Source of the DNA: Rufibacter sp. LB8
Lineage (GTDB): Bacteria > Bacteroidota > Bacteroidia > Cytophagales > Hymenobacteraceae
Assembly (NCBI RefSeq): GCF_014876185.1
Contig: NZ_JADALJ010000001.1
Span: 372,001-436,000, forward strand
DNA: 64,000 bases
Direction of reading: 5' to 3'
In this document: positions 17,743-26,061 of the stretch, in pieces
Layout of the letters: every line of letters begins with the position of its first letter
How positions within the stretch are numbered: the first letter of the stretch is position 1
Notes under the pieces: generated by a model
What the model was told of the DNA's origin: nothing
The model's input: only the letters and a program-made list of their open reading frames with translations
The model's database searches: none
Translations under genes and position numbers: made by a program

Positions 17743-18729
17743 CTAGCCGCCCAGCACCGACATGGATTCATGCAGACTGACGGTGTTGCCCGCCTCCGCG
17801 GCGAACCCGTCTTTGGCGCGGTTGGCCACGGCGGCCAGAATTTCCTGGGTTAACGTCTCTACGTTCGCACCGGCCCGCAACACGTCTTTCAAGTTGGTCA
17901 CCGGCGGACCGTACAAGCACGTGCGCAACTCACCGGTAGCCGATAACCTGATGCGGTTGCAGGTGCCACAGAACGTTCTGCTGAACGAAGGTATGATGCC
18001 AAAGGAGCCTTTGTAGCCCGGTATTTTATAGTTGACCGACGTGGACGAAGCTTCGCTGGGCAGTTTCTCAATCTCTGGATGCGCGGAGGAAATGTGCTCG
18101 TAAATCTCACGGTAGGTCCATTGCGCGCCGGTAAAGGTTTCTTGCCCGTTGAAAGGCATTTCCTCCAGAAAGCGCACCGCCAGCGGGTAGTCTTTGGTGA
18201 GCGCCACGAAGGGCAGAATGTCTTCAATATTCTTGTTTTCGGCTACCACACAGTTCAATTTTACGTCGAATCCTGCGTCCATTAAATCATGTATACCAGA
18301 CATCACGGTGGCAAAACTGTCGCGGCGGGTTATGTGGAAAAAGCGGTCCGGGTCCAGGGAATCAAGGCTGATGTTGATTTTGGAGATGCCCATTTCGCGG
18401 AGTGCCTGAATGTGCCGCTGTTGCAGGGTGCCGTTGCTGGTGATGGTGATTTCGTCAAGGCCGGGCAACTGGCTAAGCTTGCGCAGAAACGGAATAATGC
18501 CCGTCCGTACAAACGGCTCGCCGCCGGTGATTCTGATTTTGGAAATGCCCAAACTGCAGAACAGCGAAGCCAACTGGTACATTTCATCAAAGGAAAGTAA
18601 ATGGCTGCGGTGCACGAATTTCATGCCTTCCTCGGGCATGCAGTAATAGCACCTGAAATTGCAGCGGTCCGTCACACTCAGCCGCAGATAGGTTAATTCC
18701 CGTCCGTATTTATCAATCAATAGTCCCAT
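17743..18729 (-). CDS. moaA: GTP 3',8-cyclase MoaA (radical SAM)
   Basis: First step of molybdopterin synthesis. 328 residues. The radical-SAM cluster cysteines are at 23, 27 and 30 (DRCNFRCYYC), with the SAM motif RITGGEPFVR. The C-terminal second 4Fe-4S site is in FCGTCNRIRLS and TCLYG. The protein ends in the Gly-Gly pair (SVLGG) required for MoaA activity. It follows moaE by 16 bp. Confidence 0.97.
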   Translation of the reverse strand: MGLLIDKYGRELTYLRLSVTDRCNFRCYYCMPEEGMKFVHRSHLLSFDEMYQLASLFCSLGISKIRITGGEPFVRTGIIPFLRKLSQLPGLDEITITSNGTLQQRHIQALREMGISKINISLDSLDPDRFFHITRRDSFATVMSGIHDLMDAGFDVKLNCVVAENKNIEDILPFVALTKDYPLAVRFLEEMPFNGQETFTGAQWTYREIYEHISSAHPEIEKLPSEASSTSVNYKIPGYKGSFGIIPSFSRTFCGTCNRIRLSATGELRTCLYGPPVTNLKDVLRAGANVETLTQEILAAVANRAKDGFAAEAGNTVSLHESMSVLGG

Positions 18730-18745
18730 TTCTCTTCTGCTGCTG

Positions 18746-19156
18746 TTACGGATGCGCGTTGACCCAGACGCTGTTGTCCTGGTAATATTCTTTCTTCCAG
18801 ATGGGCACGGTCTTCTTCAGTTCGTCAATCAGAAAACGGCAGGCGGCAAAAGACGCCTCGCGGTGCGCCGAACTGGTACCAATGATCACCACCGGTTCGC
18901 CAATGCCTTTTTCGCCCACGGCGTGCTGCATCACCAAACCATCCAGGGGCCATTTCTGCTGCGCGGCCTCGGCAATTTTCTGCATTTCCTTCAGGGCCAT
19001 TGGCACGTAGGCCTCAAACACCAGCTTGGTTACTTGTTTGCCCTGCGCGTGGTTGCGCACCGTGCCTACAAACAAGTTCACGCCGCCCGCGCCGTCATGC
19101 TGCAGCAGTTGGTAGGCTTGATTGAGGTCTACCTGTTCAACAATGGAAATGTGCAT
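18746..19156 (-). CDS. moaE: Molybdopterin synthase catalytic subunit MoaE
   Basis: Transfers sulfur from MoaD thiocarboxylate to cyclic pyranopterin monophosphate. 136 residues; recognised by FVGTVRNHAQGK, LVFEAYVPMALKEM, HAVGEKGIGEPVVII, SAHREASFAAC and the active-site segment KKTVPIWKKEYY. Immediately upstream of moaA and downstream of moaD, as expected for the synthase pair. Confidence 0.96.
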   Translation of the reverse strand: MHISIVEQVDLNQAYQLLQHDGAGGVNLFVGTVRNHAQGKQVTKLVFEAYVPMALKEMQKIAEAAQQKWPLDGLVMQHAVGEKGIGEPVVIIGTSSAHREASFAACRFLIDELKKTVPIWKKEYYQDNSVWVNAHP

Positions 19157-19207
19157 GTGTTTTTTTAAAGCCGATGATAACGTAATAACTTAAAAACGAA
19201 CCAAGTC

Positions 19208-19447
19208 TTAACCACCGCTCACCGGCGGAATCAAGGCAATCTCCGCACCGGCCGGAATGGTATCTTCCAGCTGCGCATATTCATTGTTCACCGCCACCGC
19301 CAGGGAACTCAAATTCTGCAAGGCCGGGTACTGCTTAACAAGCCATATTTTCAGTTCATGCACCGTAGCCGGAATCTCAGCGGAAGGTACAGAAAGTTGC
19401 TGTTGGCCCACTATGTCACGGGTAATGCCAAATAATAAGATGTTCAT
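19208..19447 (-). CDS. moaD: Molybdopterin synthase sulfur carrier subunit MoaD
   Basis: Ubiquitin-like 79-residue sulfur carrier ending in the obligatory Gly-Gly (PPVSGG). The ATG at 19447 (MNILLFG) is chosen because MoaD proteins start directly with the first beta strand; an upstream in-frame start at 19495 would add 16 unrelated residues. 51 bp upstream of moaE. Confidence 0.93.
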   Translation of the reverse strand: MNILLFGITRDIVGQQQLSVPSAEIPATVHELKIWLVKQYPALQNLSSLAVAVNNEYAQLEDTIPAGAEIALIPPVSGG

Positions 19448-19756
19448 CTTGGGAGCATGTTTAAACTTGTCTTTCGCGCTGCAAACTGGTATCAAAAGAA
19501 CTTGTCTTTGCCTTTTTTTCTCACCATAGCGCTGCTATGCTGCTCAAAAAACGCTTCGCCAGAACCTTTCGCTCCCAATTTTCGCTTGCAAAATCAAATT
19601 TTAAACAAGCTCTAACAGTTAACGTTGGGTCCGCATTTCTGCGTGTAAATTTTTGCGAAAGACTTAAAGCTACGGTTCTTTCAGGAGGCAGGCAAAAGTT
19701 GCATGTAATTCCAAATGCGTTTTGGGGCTCATTTCTAGAAATGAGCCCCAAAACGG
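19448..19756. other. Intergenic region between the paoC-like gene and moaD
   Basis: 309 bp. Holds an imperfect long-range inverted repeat (19453-19469 GAGCATGTTTAAAC against 19596-19612 TTTAAACAAGCTC) and palindromic repeat copy 8. The inverted repeat looks like a degenerate dispersed repeat rather than a Moco riboswitch. It may contain the moaD promoter. Confidence 0.5.
19718..19755. repeat. Palindromic repeat copy 8 (GGGGCTC subtype)
   Basis: CGTTTTGGGGCTCATTT / AAATGAGCCCCAAAACG, perfect arms. Both arms differ from the main type at the matching position (C-G changed to G-C), so pairing is preserved. Ends 1 bp before the stop codon of the molybdopterin subunit gene. Confidence 0.9.
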
Positions 19757-21982
19757 CTACAGGAGTTTATCTAAGGTAATGGGTAAATCCCGAACCCTTT
19801 TGCCTGTGGCATGGAAAACGGCGTTGGCAATGGCCGGGGCCACGCTCACAATGCCAATCTCGCCCAGGCCTTTGGCACCCAGCGGGTTCACAATGCTGTC
19901 TTCGGTCTCCACAAAGATCACCTCGGTTTCCGGAATGTCGGCTAAGACGGGCAGGTGGTATTTGTCCAGGTCATGGTTCATGAAGCGCCCCAGATGGTTA
20001 TCCATCACCGAGTGTTCCTCCAGCGCCACGCCAATGCCCCAAACCACGCCTCCTAAAATCTGGCTGCGGGCCGTTTTGGGGTTGATGATGCGGCCTCCGT
20101 CTATAGCCGACACAATGCGCGTCACTTTCACGGTACCCAGGTCTTCGTCTACCAGTACTTCGGCAAAGGTCACGGCGTGCGCGTAGCTTACGTATTGCTT
20201 CTGCTCTTTGTCGGGTTTCTGCGTGGCTTCGGCTTCCAGGGATTTTCCGCCGTTTTGCTGGAGCGCATCTGCGAAGGAGACGGTTTTGCCAGCATCTGCT
20301 TTTAGTTGAATTTGGCCGTCTTTGAACGTTACGTCTTCCGGTTTGGCATTTTTCAAGGGTGAATCAGGTAGTTTTTGCGTGAGCTTCAGAAGTTCTTCCT
20401 GCAGTTTCTCGCAGACCAGTTTCACCGCAGAACCCACGCTGGAAACCGTCCAGGAACCGCCTTCCAGGGGTGATTTAGGCAGCGCCGAATCACCTAATTT
20501 GAAGGTAACCGACTCTAGCGGAAGGCCCAGGGTTTCGGCGGCAATCTGGCACATGACCGTGTACGTGCCCGTGCCAATATCGGCGGTAGCCGAACTTACG
20601 GTCAGTTTACCATCTATGGAAAGTTTGGCGCTGGCCGAGGCTTCCTGCTGTTTGGCTTCCCAGGCGCCTTGCGCCATGCCCCAGCCAATGAGTTGTCGGC
20701 CTTTTTTCATGGAGCGTGGCGCAGGCGAACGTTTGGCCCACCCAAATTTTTCGGCTCCCTGGCGGTAGCATTCCTGAAGGGTTTTGCTGGTGAAGGGCTT
20801 GTCTTCGTTGAGGTCCCGGTCTGTGTAATTTATGCGCCGGAACTCGAGCGGGTCCAGTTGCAGTTGGTGCGCCATTTCATCTATGGCGCTTTCCAGGGCG
20901 TAAATACCGGTGGTGCCGCCGGGCGCGCGCATGTCCAGGGGCGTGTACACGTCCAGGGCCACTAGTTTATGGCTAAGTTCTATGTTGTCGCTGTGGTAGA
21001 GAATTCCGGGCCAGATGACCACGTCTTCGCTGTAATCCTCAAATCTGGAAGTCTCCGCAAATACGTCTTGTTTCACGGCCTGTAATTTGCCGCCTTTGGA
21101 GGCGCCCAGGGCAAAGTGTTGGGTAGTTTTGGGCCGATGCCCGAACGAGAACATCTGCTGCCGGGTCAACACCACTTTTACGGGCACGTTCAATTCCCGC
21201 GCCGCCATGACCGCCAGAAACAACTGGTACTGCGGCCGAAGCCCGGAGCCAAACCCGCCGCCCACGTACTCAGACAGCACCTGCACCTTCTCCTGCGGCA
21301 CTCCAAAGGCGTTGGACAGGTATTTCTGGCTGTTCTGCACACCCTGAATTTTGTCATACACCTTCAGGCTGCCGTCTGGGTTCCAAATGGCAATGGCCGC
21401 GTGCATTTCCATGGGGTTATGGTGCTCGGCGCTATGCGTGTACGTTTCTTGAAGCATTACATCAGCCTGGGCCAAGCCTTTTTCTGCATCACCGCGTGGG
21501 TCTGGTGGGGGCGTGGATTTGTACTGCTTGGGTTTATAGGCCTTGGGCAGGTTCGCTTCAAAATTGGTGTCATGCGCTTCGGCTTCATATTCTACATGTA
21601 CCAACAGGGCGGCATAGCGCGCCAATTCAAAGGTCTTGGCCACCACCAGGGCAATGGGTTGCATGCTAAAGTGGATATCAGCGCTTTTCAAAGGCCGGAA
21701 CGGTGCCCCGGGCGGCGAATCCTCGTCTTGGTAATGGCTGTCAAACCAGGAGTAGCCGGGCCGGTTTTCATGGGTAAAAACCTGCAATACGCCATCCAAT
21801 GCCAGGGCCGCGGAGGTATCTATTCTGGTGATTTTGCCTTTGGCGATGGCGCTGTTAATGACTACACCATAAGCTAGATTTGGGACGTCATGCTCGGCGG
21901 TGTACTTGGCCTGACCGGTCACTTTGGCTAAGCCATCTACGCGGTTGGCCGGTTTTCCTATGTGGTGTGAAGATGCTGTCAT
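19757..21982 (-). CDS. paoC: Molybdopterin-binding large subunit of an aldehyde/xanthine oxidase-type enzyme (PaoC-like)
   Basis: 741 residues, the Mo-cofactor subunit of a three-subunit hydroxylase. Begins GKPANRVDGLAKVTGQAKYTAEHD, carries GGGFGSGLRPQYQ, the DMRAPGGTTGIYALESAIDE segment, and the C-terminal catalytic glutamate in GAKGLGEIG. Start overlaps the FAD-subunit stop by 4 bp. The close match of the middle subunit to PaoB, plus adjacent XdhC and MocA, favours a PaoABC-type aldehyde oxidoreductase with the cytosine dinucleotide cofactor over a true xanthine dehydrogenase; substrate remains an inference. Confidence 0.92.
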   Translation of the reverse strand: MTASSHHIGKPANRVDGLAKVTGQAKYTAEHDVPNLAYGVVINSAIAKGKITRIDTSAALALDGVLQVFTHENRPGYSWFDSHYQDEDSPPGAPFRPLKSADIHFSMQPIALVVAKTFELARYAALLVHVEYEAEAHDTNFEANLPKAYKPKQYKSTPPPDPRGDAEKGLAQADVMLQETYTHSAEHHNPMEMHAAIAIWNPDGSLKVYDKIQGVQNSQKYLSNAFGVPQEKVQVLSEYVGGGFGSGLRPQYQLFLAVMAARELNVPVKVVLTRQQMFSFGHRPKTTQHFALGASKGGKLQAVKQDVFAETSRFEDYSEDVVIWPGILYHSDNIELSHKLVALDVYTPLDMRAPGGTTGIYALESAIDEMAHQLQLDPLEFRRINYTDRDLNEDKPFTSKTLQECYRQGAEKFGWAKRSPAPRSMKKGRQLIGWGMAQGAWEAKQQEASASAKLSIDGKLTVSSATADIGTGTYTVMCQIAAETLGLPLESVTFKLGDSALPKSPLEGGSWTVSSVGSAVKLVCEKLQEELLKLTQKLPDSPLKNAKPEDVTFKDGQIQLKADAGKTVSFADALQQNGGKSLEAEATQKPDKEQKQYVSYAHAVTFAEVLVDEDLGTVKVTRIVSAIDGGRIINPKTARSQILGGVVWGIGVALEEHSVMDNHLGRFMNHDLDKYHLPVLADIPETEVIFVETEDSIVNPLGAKGLGEIGIVSVAPAIANAVFHATGKRVRDLPITLDKLL

Positions 21983-22974
21983 GCGTTTACCCCCCTTTCT
22001 GTGGCGTCTAGTAATGCCCGTACAATGGCGCGTTTGGCCAGTTCAATTTTAAACGTATTGTCGCCGTAGCCTTTGGCGCCTTCTAAATAAGCCTCGGCCA
22101 GTTTCTGGAAATTCTCAGCAGTGGGAGGCTGGCCTTTCAGTTGCGCCTCTGCCTCTGGTTTTCGCCAGGGTTTATGGGCCACGCCGCCCACGGCCACGCG
22201 TACTTCCTTGATTTCGCCTTCTTCCAACTCCAACACCGCCGCCACCGACACCAAGGCAAACGCATACGACGCCCGGTCCCGCAGTTTCAGATAACTATAA
22301 TGCTGCGCGAAGTTGTTAGCCGGCAGTTCAATATGCGTGATCAGTTCGTCGGGTTGTAAGTTGGTGTCCAGGTGCGGCGTATTGCCGGGCAGGCGGTGAA
22401 ACTCCAGAATAGGAATAGCCCGATGTCCGTTTTTACCGGTCACGCGCACGGTGGCATCTAAGGCGGTCAGGGCCACGGCCATGTCTGAGGGGTGCGTGGC
22501 GATGCACTGTTCGCTGGTGCCCAGAATGGCTAAATCGCGGTTATAGCCTTTGATAGCCGAGCAGCCAGAGCCGGGTTCGCGTTTGTTGCAGGGCGTTTGC
22601 GTGTCATAAAAGTAATAGCAGCGCGTGCGTTGCAGCAGGTTTCCGCCGTTGGAGGCCATGTTCCTAATCTGCGCCGAAGCGCCCGCCAAAATAGCATGTG
22701 ACAGCAAGGGATAACGCGTTTCCACCAGTTCATGGTAAGCGGTATCTGCGTTACGGGCCATGGCGCCCAACTTAAGCCCACCTTCCGGAGTTTCATTAAT
22801 CTCTGTATGTTCCAGGTGGTTGACATTGACCAAATGCCCCGGACGCATGACATCAATTTTCATAAGGTCCAGCAGGTTGGTGCCGCCGGCTATGTACTTG
22901 GCCTCGGGAGTGGTGGTCACTTCTTTGACAGCTTCATCGGCTGTTTGGGATTGCGCGTAAGTAAACGGTCTCAT
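21979..22974 (-). CDS. paoB: FAD-binding subunit with extra 4Fe-4S cluster (PaoB/YagS-like)
   Basis: 331 residues. FAD-binding loops YIAGGTNLLDLMK and ASNGGNLLQRTR. The four cysteines of the additional iron-sulfur cluster typical of PaoB are visible in RCYYFYDTQTPCN, GSGC and SEQC. Electrons pass from the Mo site through 2Fe-2S to this subunit. ATG at 22974 is chosen: it overlaps the stop of the 2Fe-2S subunit gene by 4 bp, whereas the longer frame to 23148 only reads through that gene out of phase. Confidence 0.93.
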   Translation of the reverse strand: MRPFTYAQSQTADEAVKEVTTTPEAKYIAGGTNLLDLMKIDVMRPGHLVNVNHLEHTEINETPEGGLKLGAMARNADTAYHELVETRYPLLSHAILAGASAQIRNMASNGGNLLQRTRCYYFYDTQTPCNKREPGSGCSAIKGYNRDLAILGTSEQCIATHPSDMAVALTALDATVRVTGKNGHRAIPILEFHRLPGNTPHLDTNLQPDELITHIELPANNFAQHYSYLKLRDRASYAFALVSVAAVLELEEGEIKEVRVAVGGVAHKPWRKPEAEAQLKGQPPTAENFQKLAEAYLEGAKGYGDNTFKIELAKRAIVRALLDATERGVNA

Positions 22975-23498
22975 GTAGTTTTGGCCCTTTCCAGCGCTTC
23001 CTGCGCCACTTTGAGAATGTTCACATAAGCACCGCAGCGGCAAATGTTCCCGCTCATCAGGTCTTTGATATCGTCTATGGATTTCGCTTTGCCTTCGTTC
23101 ACCAACCCAACCACTGAACAGATTTGGCCGGGGGTACAGTAGCCGCACTGGAACGCGTCATGGTCAATAAAACCTTGCTGCACGGGGTGCAACTGGCCGT
23201 TGGTGGCCAAGCCTTCTACGGTGGTGATGTCGGTGTTTTCCTGCATAATTGCCAGCGTGAGGCAGGAATTGATGCGCTTGCCGTCTACCAGCACCGTGCA
23301 GGCGCCGCATTGGCCGTGGTCGCAGCCTTTTTTGGTGCCGGTGAGGTGCAGGTTTTCCCGAAGAGCGTCTAGCAACGAGGTCCAGGGCGCGAGTGAAAGT
23401 TGATGGGCCGTACCGTTGACCCTGAGCGTGACAGGTTTGTGTTCCGGAAGCGTGGGCCGGTGGCCGTGGGCGCTTCCTCGGGGATTTTCTTCTTGCAT
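22971..23498 (-). CDS. paoA: 2Fe-2S subunit (PaoA/YagT-like)
   Basis: 175 residues with two 2Fe-2S clusters: plant-ferredoxin type (GCDHGQCGACTVLVDG ... NSCL) and the all-alpha domain (QCGYCTPGQI ... GNICRCGAY). First gene of the paoABC-like block. The ATG at 23498 is preferred; an upstream in-frame ATG at 23552 would add 18 residues. No twin-arginine signal is visible, unlike E. coli PaoA, so this enzyme is probably cytoplasmic. Confidence 0.92.
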   Translation of the reverse strand: MQEENPRGSAHGHRPTLPEHKPVTLRVNGTAHQLSLAPWTSLLDALRENLHLTGTKKGCDHGQCGACTVLVDGKRINSCLTLAIMQENTDITTVEGLATNGQLHPVQQGFIDHDAFQCGYCTPGQICSVVGLVNEGKAKSIDDIKDLMSGNICRCGAYVNILKVAQEALERAKTT

Positions 23499-23698
23499 AG
23501 AGACTGGAGGGGAACTGGTAAAACAAACTGCTGGCGGCAAACCAAACCTCACGCACCTGCGCCTTCACGCCCACTTTTGTTGCCGACTAAGAGAATTTCT
23601 CTGCTAGCCTTATTTCTACGAAGCCTTTTTAGGAGAGTTGGTGAAGAAAGCGAGATTGAAAAGATTTATGCCCCGCGCCGCGAAAAAGTAAATGCCTG

Positions 23699-23748
23699 CC
23701 TCCCCGTTTTCGGGCTCATTTCCAGAAATGAGCCCGAAAACGGGGAGG
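23699..23748. repeat. Palindromic repeat copy 9
   Basis: Outer stem CCTCCCCG / CGGGGAGG continues the conserved core without mismatch. Located 175 bp downstream of mocA and 200 bp upstream of the paoA-like gene. Confidence 0.9.
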
Positions 23749-23776
23749 TAAATTATGTAGAGAAGATTCTACGAAT

Positions 23777-23891
23777 GTAGAGACGCAATACCTTGCGTCT
23801 TGTTTCAATGGAACTTGAAATTTGTCATGCGCAAGAAACATGTTTACTTGGAACAAGGGTGCACGCCAGATGCAACGTATTGCGTCACTAC
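23777..23891. repeat. Pair of facing GTAGAGACGCAATAC repeats
   Basis: Left unit 23777-23801 starts GTAGAGACGCAATAC; the right unit 23860-23891 is its reverse complement (GTATTGCGTCACTAC at the end). The right unit matches 35192-35223 over about 32 bases with few differences. A dispersed repeat family distinct from the CGGGCTC palindrome. Confidence 0.75.
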
Positions 23892-23923
23892 AGTTGGTCT
23901 TTTTTTTAGCCGGGATTTTATGT

Positions 23924-24514
23924 TCAATTGTTTTGCAAGGCCTGGTAATCGGCTAGGGTGTCAATGTCCACGGCGGCGGGTTCAAACGGAAGGGCCAGCA
24001 CCTGGTCAGGAAATTGCTTCAACAGCTTTTTCGCACCTTCCTGACCAGTGAGGGTTTTCAGGTGAATGAAAAATGATTGTTTGAAGAGCACGGGCACGCC
24101 CACGGTATCACGGTATGCACAGGCAATGATGGGTTTTGGGGTTGCCGCCGCGTTCTGCACCATTTCGCGCAGAAGTTGGGGGGTTATCAAAGGTTGGTCG
24201 CAGAGCAAAATAAGCACTTGGCTTACCGTTAAATGTTGCTCCAGAAGTAGTGACAAGCCAACCTTAAGCGAAGAAGCCATGCCCATTTCCCAGTGAGGGT
24301 TATGGGTGACGGTTACGCCGGCAAGGGTGAGGTCAGATTGAATCTGCTGGGAATTTGCGCCTAAAACCACTACTATTGGGCCAAGAGTAGCTTGTGTTGC
24401 CGTTTCAATGGTTCGTTCCAACAGCGTCTGGCCCTGGTAGACCAGGTTTTGTTTGGGTTGGCCCAGCCTGAACGAGGCCCCCGCTGCCAGAATCAAAATA
24501 CCGGTTTCAGTCAT
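23924..24514 (-). CDS. mocA: Molybdenum cofactor cytidylyltransferase (MocA-like)
   Basis: Adds CMP from CTP to Mo-molybdopterin, giving the cytosine dinucleotide cofactor used by PaoABC-type enzymes. 196 residues; starts with the nucleotidyltransferase motif ILILAAGASFRLGQPKQNLVYQ and has the metal-binding LLCDQPLI. ATG at 24514 is chosen because it lies 8 bp inside the xdhC 3' end, as in tightly coupled genes. Two upstream in-frame ATGs (24553, 24541) would give deeper overlap. Confidence 0.88.
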   Translation of the reverse strand: MTETGILILAAGASFRLGQPKQNLVYQGQTLLERTIETATQATLGPIVVVLGANSQQIQSDLTLAGVTVTHNPHWEMGMASSLKVGLSLLLEQHLTVSQVLILLCDQPLITPQLLREMVQNAAATPKPIIACAYRDTVGVPVLFKQSFFIHLKTLTGQEGAKKLLKQFPDQVLALPFEPAAVDIDTLADYQALQNN

Positions 24515-25640
24515 GTTGGGGAAGTGCAGGTTCTTTGGCATGGATGGGTGCATTTTTCTCCCGCAGGAATCCGCCTTTGGCCTGGGCCAACACTGCTTTT
24601 ATTTCGGCCAGCACAGACAGGGCAATTTCTTCTGAGGTCTCAGCGCCCAGCTCCAACCCCGTAGGCCCGAACAGTTTCTGTTGCATCTCCTGCGTGATTT
24701 CCAGGCCGGTTTCCTGCAGTTCTGTTAGCAAGCGGTCTAGCTTCTTCTTGGGCCCCAACACGCCAATATAAGGTATTTCTAAAGGTAGCAACTCCCTAAG
24801 CATGGCCAGGTCATAGTTGTAATTATGCGTCATGAGCAGCACGGCGGTTCGGTTGTCCAGGGGCACTTGTTCCAACACCTGCTCGGGCTTGGCCACCAGC
24901 ACATGACTGGCGCTGGGGAACCGGGCATGGGTGGCGTAATTAGCGCGGCCATCTACCACAGTGGTGGGCCAGCCCAGCACGTTGGCCATGTGTACCAAGG
25001 GCAATACATCGTTCCCCGCGCCGCAAATCACCAGAGAAATGGCAGGCTGCAGCACCTCTACAAACCCAGAAAGCCCCTCAAATTGCTGCATGCTTGATTT
25101 CCCAGAGGCCAACGCTTGCTGCGCTTTTAGCTGGGCGTACGGTTCTATGGCAGCCGGTAGACCAGCCGTTAGAATTTCTTGAGCCGTGGCCAACAGACAG
25201 GTGCCGGGCTGCGGAAGTTTTCGGTCTTGCCAGTTGAAGAGCGTGAGCAACACGGCCGTCTGCCGATGGGCAACTGCTTGCTTAAGGAGTTGGATGGGGT
25301 TGACGGGGTTTGTCTCCAGAATGGGTTCAATCAAGATATGGATGATGCCGTTGCAGCCCAGGCCCACGCCTAGTTTGGCGTCGTCATCATCAGTGGTGTC
25401 GTAGGTGACCAGCAGGTTTTGGCCTTGGGTCATGGCGAGGCGGGCTTTGCGCAGGGCATCGCCTTCCAGACAGCCGCCGCTGATGGCCCCGGTCAGCTGG
25501 CCGTCTTCTGAGACCAGCATGCGGGCGCCGGGTTGGCGGTACGAGGAGCCTTCCACGTGTACCACAGTGGCCAGCGCGGTCTGTTTCTTGTCCCGTTGGT
25601 GCTGGGAGAACGCCACTAAAATATCCTGAATTTCTTTCAT
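24507..25640 (-). CDS. xdhC: XdhC/CoxI family molybdenum cofactor maturation factor
   Basis: 377 residues. XdhC-type proteins bind Mo-cofactor, promote its sulfuration and hand it to the large subunit of xanthine oxidase-family enzymes (PaoD plays this role for PaoABC). N-terminal XdhC/CoxI domain with EGSSYRQPGARMLV and GAISGGCLEGD; C-terminal Rossmann domain with LVICGAGNDVLPLV and TVVDGRANYA. It heads the operon and overlaps mocA. Repeat copy 10 lies upstream. Confidence 0.93.
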   Translation of the reverse strand: MKEIQDILVAFSQHQRDKKQTALATVVHVEGSSYRQPGARMLVSEDGQLTGAISGGCLEGDALRKARLAMTQGQNLLVTYDTTDDDDAKLGVGLGCNGIIHILIEPILETNPVNPIQLLKQAVAHRQTAVLLTLFNWQDRKLPQPGTCLLATAQEILTAGLPAAIEPYAQLKAQQALASGKSSMQQFEGLSGFVEVLQPAISLVICGAGNDVLPLVHMANVLGWPTTVVDGRANYATHARFPSASHVLVAKPEQVLEQVPLDNRTAVLLMTHNYNYDLAMLRELLPLEIPYIGVLGPKKKLDRLLTELQETGLEITQEMQQKLFGPTGLELGAETSEEIALSVLAEIKAVLAQAKGGFLREKNAPIHAKEPALPQHD

Positions 25641-25691
25641 CTCCAGTTGGGGGAGCTTGGTCTTTGGTTGCTAGAATTGGCAAGTGATTCC

Positions 25692-25728
25692 CGTTTTCGG
25701 GCTCATTTCCTGAAACGGAGCCAAAAAC
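25692..25728. repeat. Palindromic repeat copy 10 (decayed right arm)
   Basis: CGTTTTCGGGCTCATTTC then a diverged right arm (GAAACGGAGCCAAAAAC). Lies 21 bp after the cysC remnant and 51 bp before xdhC. Confidence 0.78.
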
Positions 25729-25749
25729 AAAAGAGGTATAAATTTTTAC

Positions 25750-25938
25750 TTATTTTCTCCGGAAGTTAGTACCAACCTGGCTGAAAAGGTAATGCGCCAG
25801 CCGCACCGCCAGCGTGGTTTTGCCTGAGCCCGACAAGCCCGTGAACCACACCAACAACGGTTCCTGCTGCAGCTGGGCTTTGCGCTGGTCCAGGCTGATC
25901 TTCGACTCAAAGGGGAACGTGTGGTTCATGTACTGCAC
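25750..25938 (-). pseudogene. cysC: Truncated adenylylsulfate kinase (CysC) remnant
   Basis: 62 residues corresponding to the N-terminal third of APS kinase (about 200 residues in full). It keeps an N-terminal helix (ISLDQRKAQLQQEP) and the P-loop LVWFTGLSGSGKTTLAVRLAHYLF, then ends in unrelated VGTNFRRK and a stop. The APS-binding and magnesium-binding segments are absent, and the rest of the gene is not found downstream. APS kinase activity is therefore unlikely. The break lies just before palindromic repeat copy 10. Confidence 0.8.
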
Positions 25939-26011
25939 AAATTGGCCAACCCGAAATAACGGTTTTTACCTGAAACTTCTGATGGCCATTTTCAAAAGTG
26001 GCCACTTAACG

Positions 26012-26061
26012 AATTCCTGTTTTCGGCTCCATTTCCAGAAATGAGCCCTAAAACGGGAATT
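26012..26061. repeat. Palindromic repeat copy 11
   Basis: Outer stem AATTCC / GGGAATT; core GTTTTCGGCTCCATTTC / GAAATGAGCCCTAAAAC with some mismatches. The outer arm runs into the stop codon of the oxygenase gene (26060-26062). A separate short hairpin (GGCCATTTTC / AAAAGTGGCC, 25984-26003) follows on the minus strand. Confidence 0.83.

Larger units (their letters stand above)
23499..23923. other. Gene-free stretch between mocA and the paoA-like gene
   Basis: About 425 bp. Contains palindromic repeat copy 9 and two facing copies of a second repeat family (23777-23801 and 23860-23891, core GTAGAGACGCAATAC). No gene is seen. The paoABC promoter should lie near 23500-23650. Confidence 0.6.

Noticed and set aside
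19448-19717. Moco riboswitch or structured leader before moaD
   Set aside because: An imperfect inverted repeat is present, but the conserved Moco RNA motif pattern is not recognisable, and the repeat resembles dispersed junk. Not supportable by eye.
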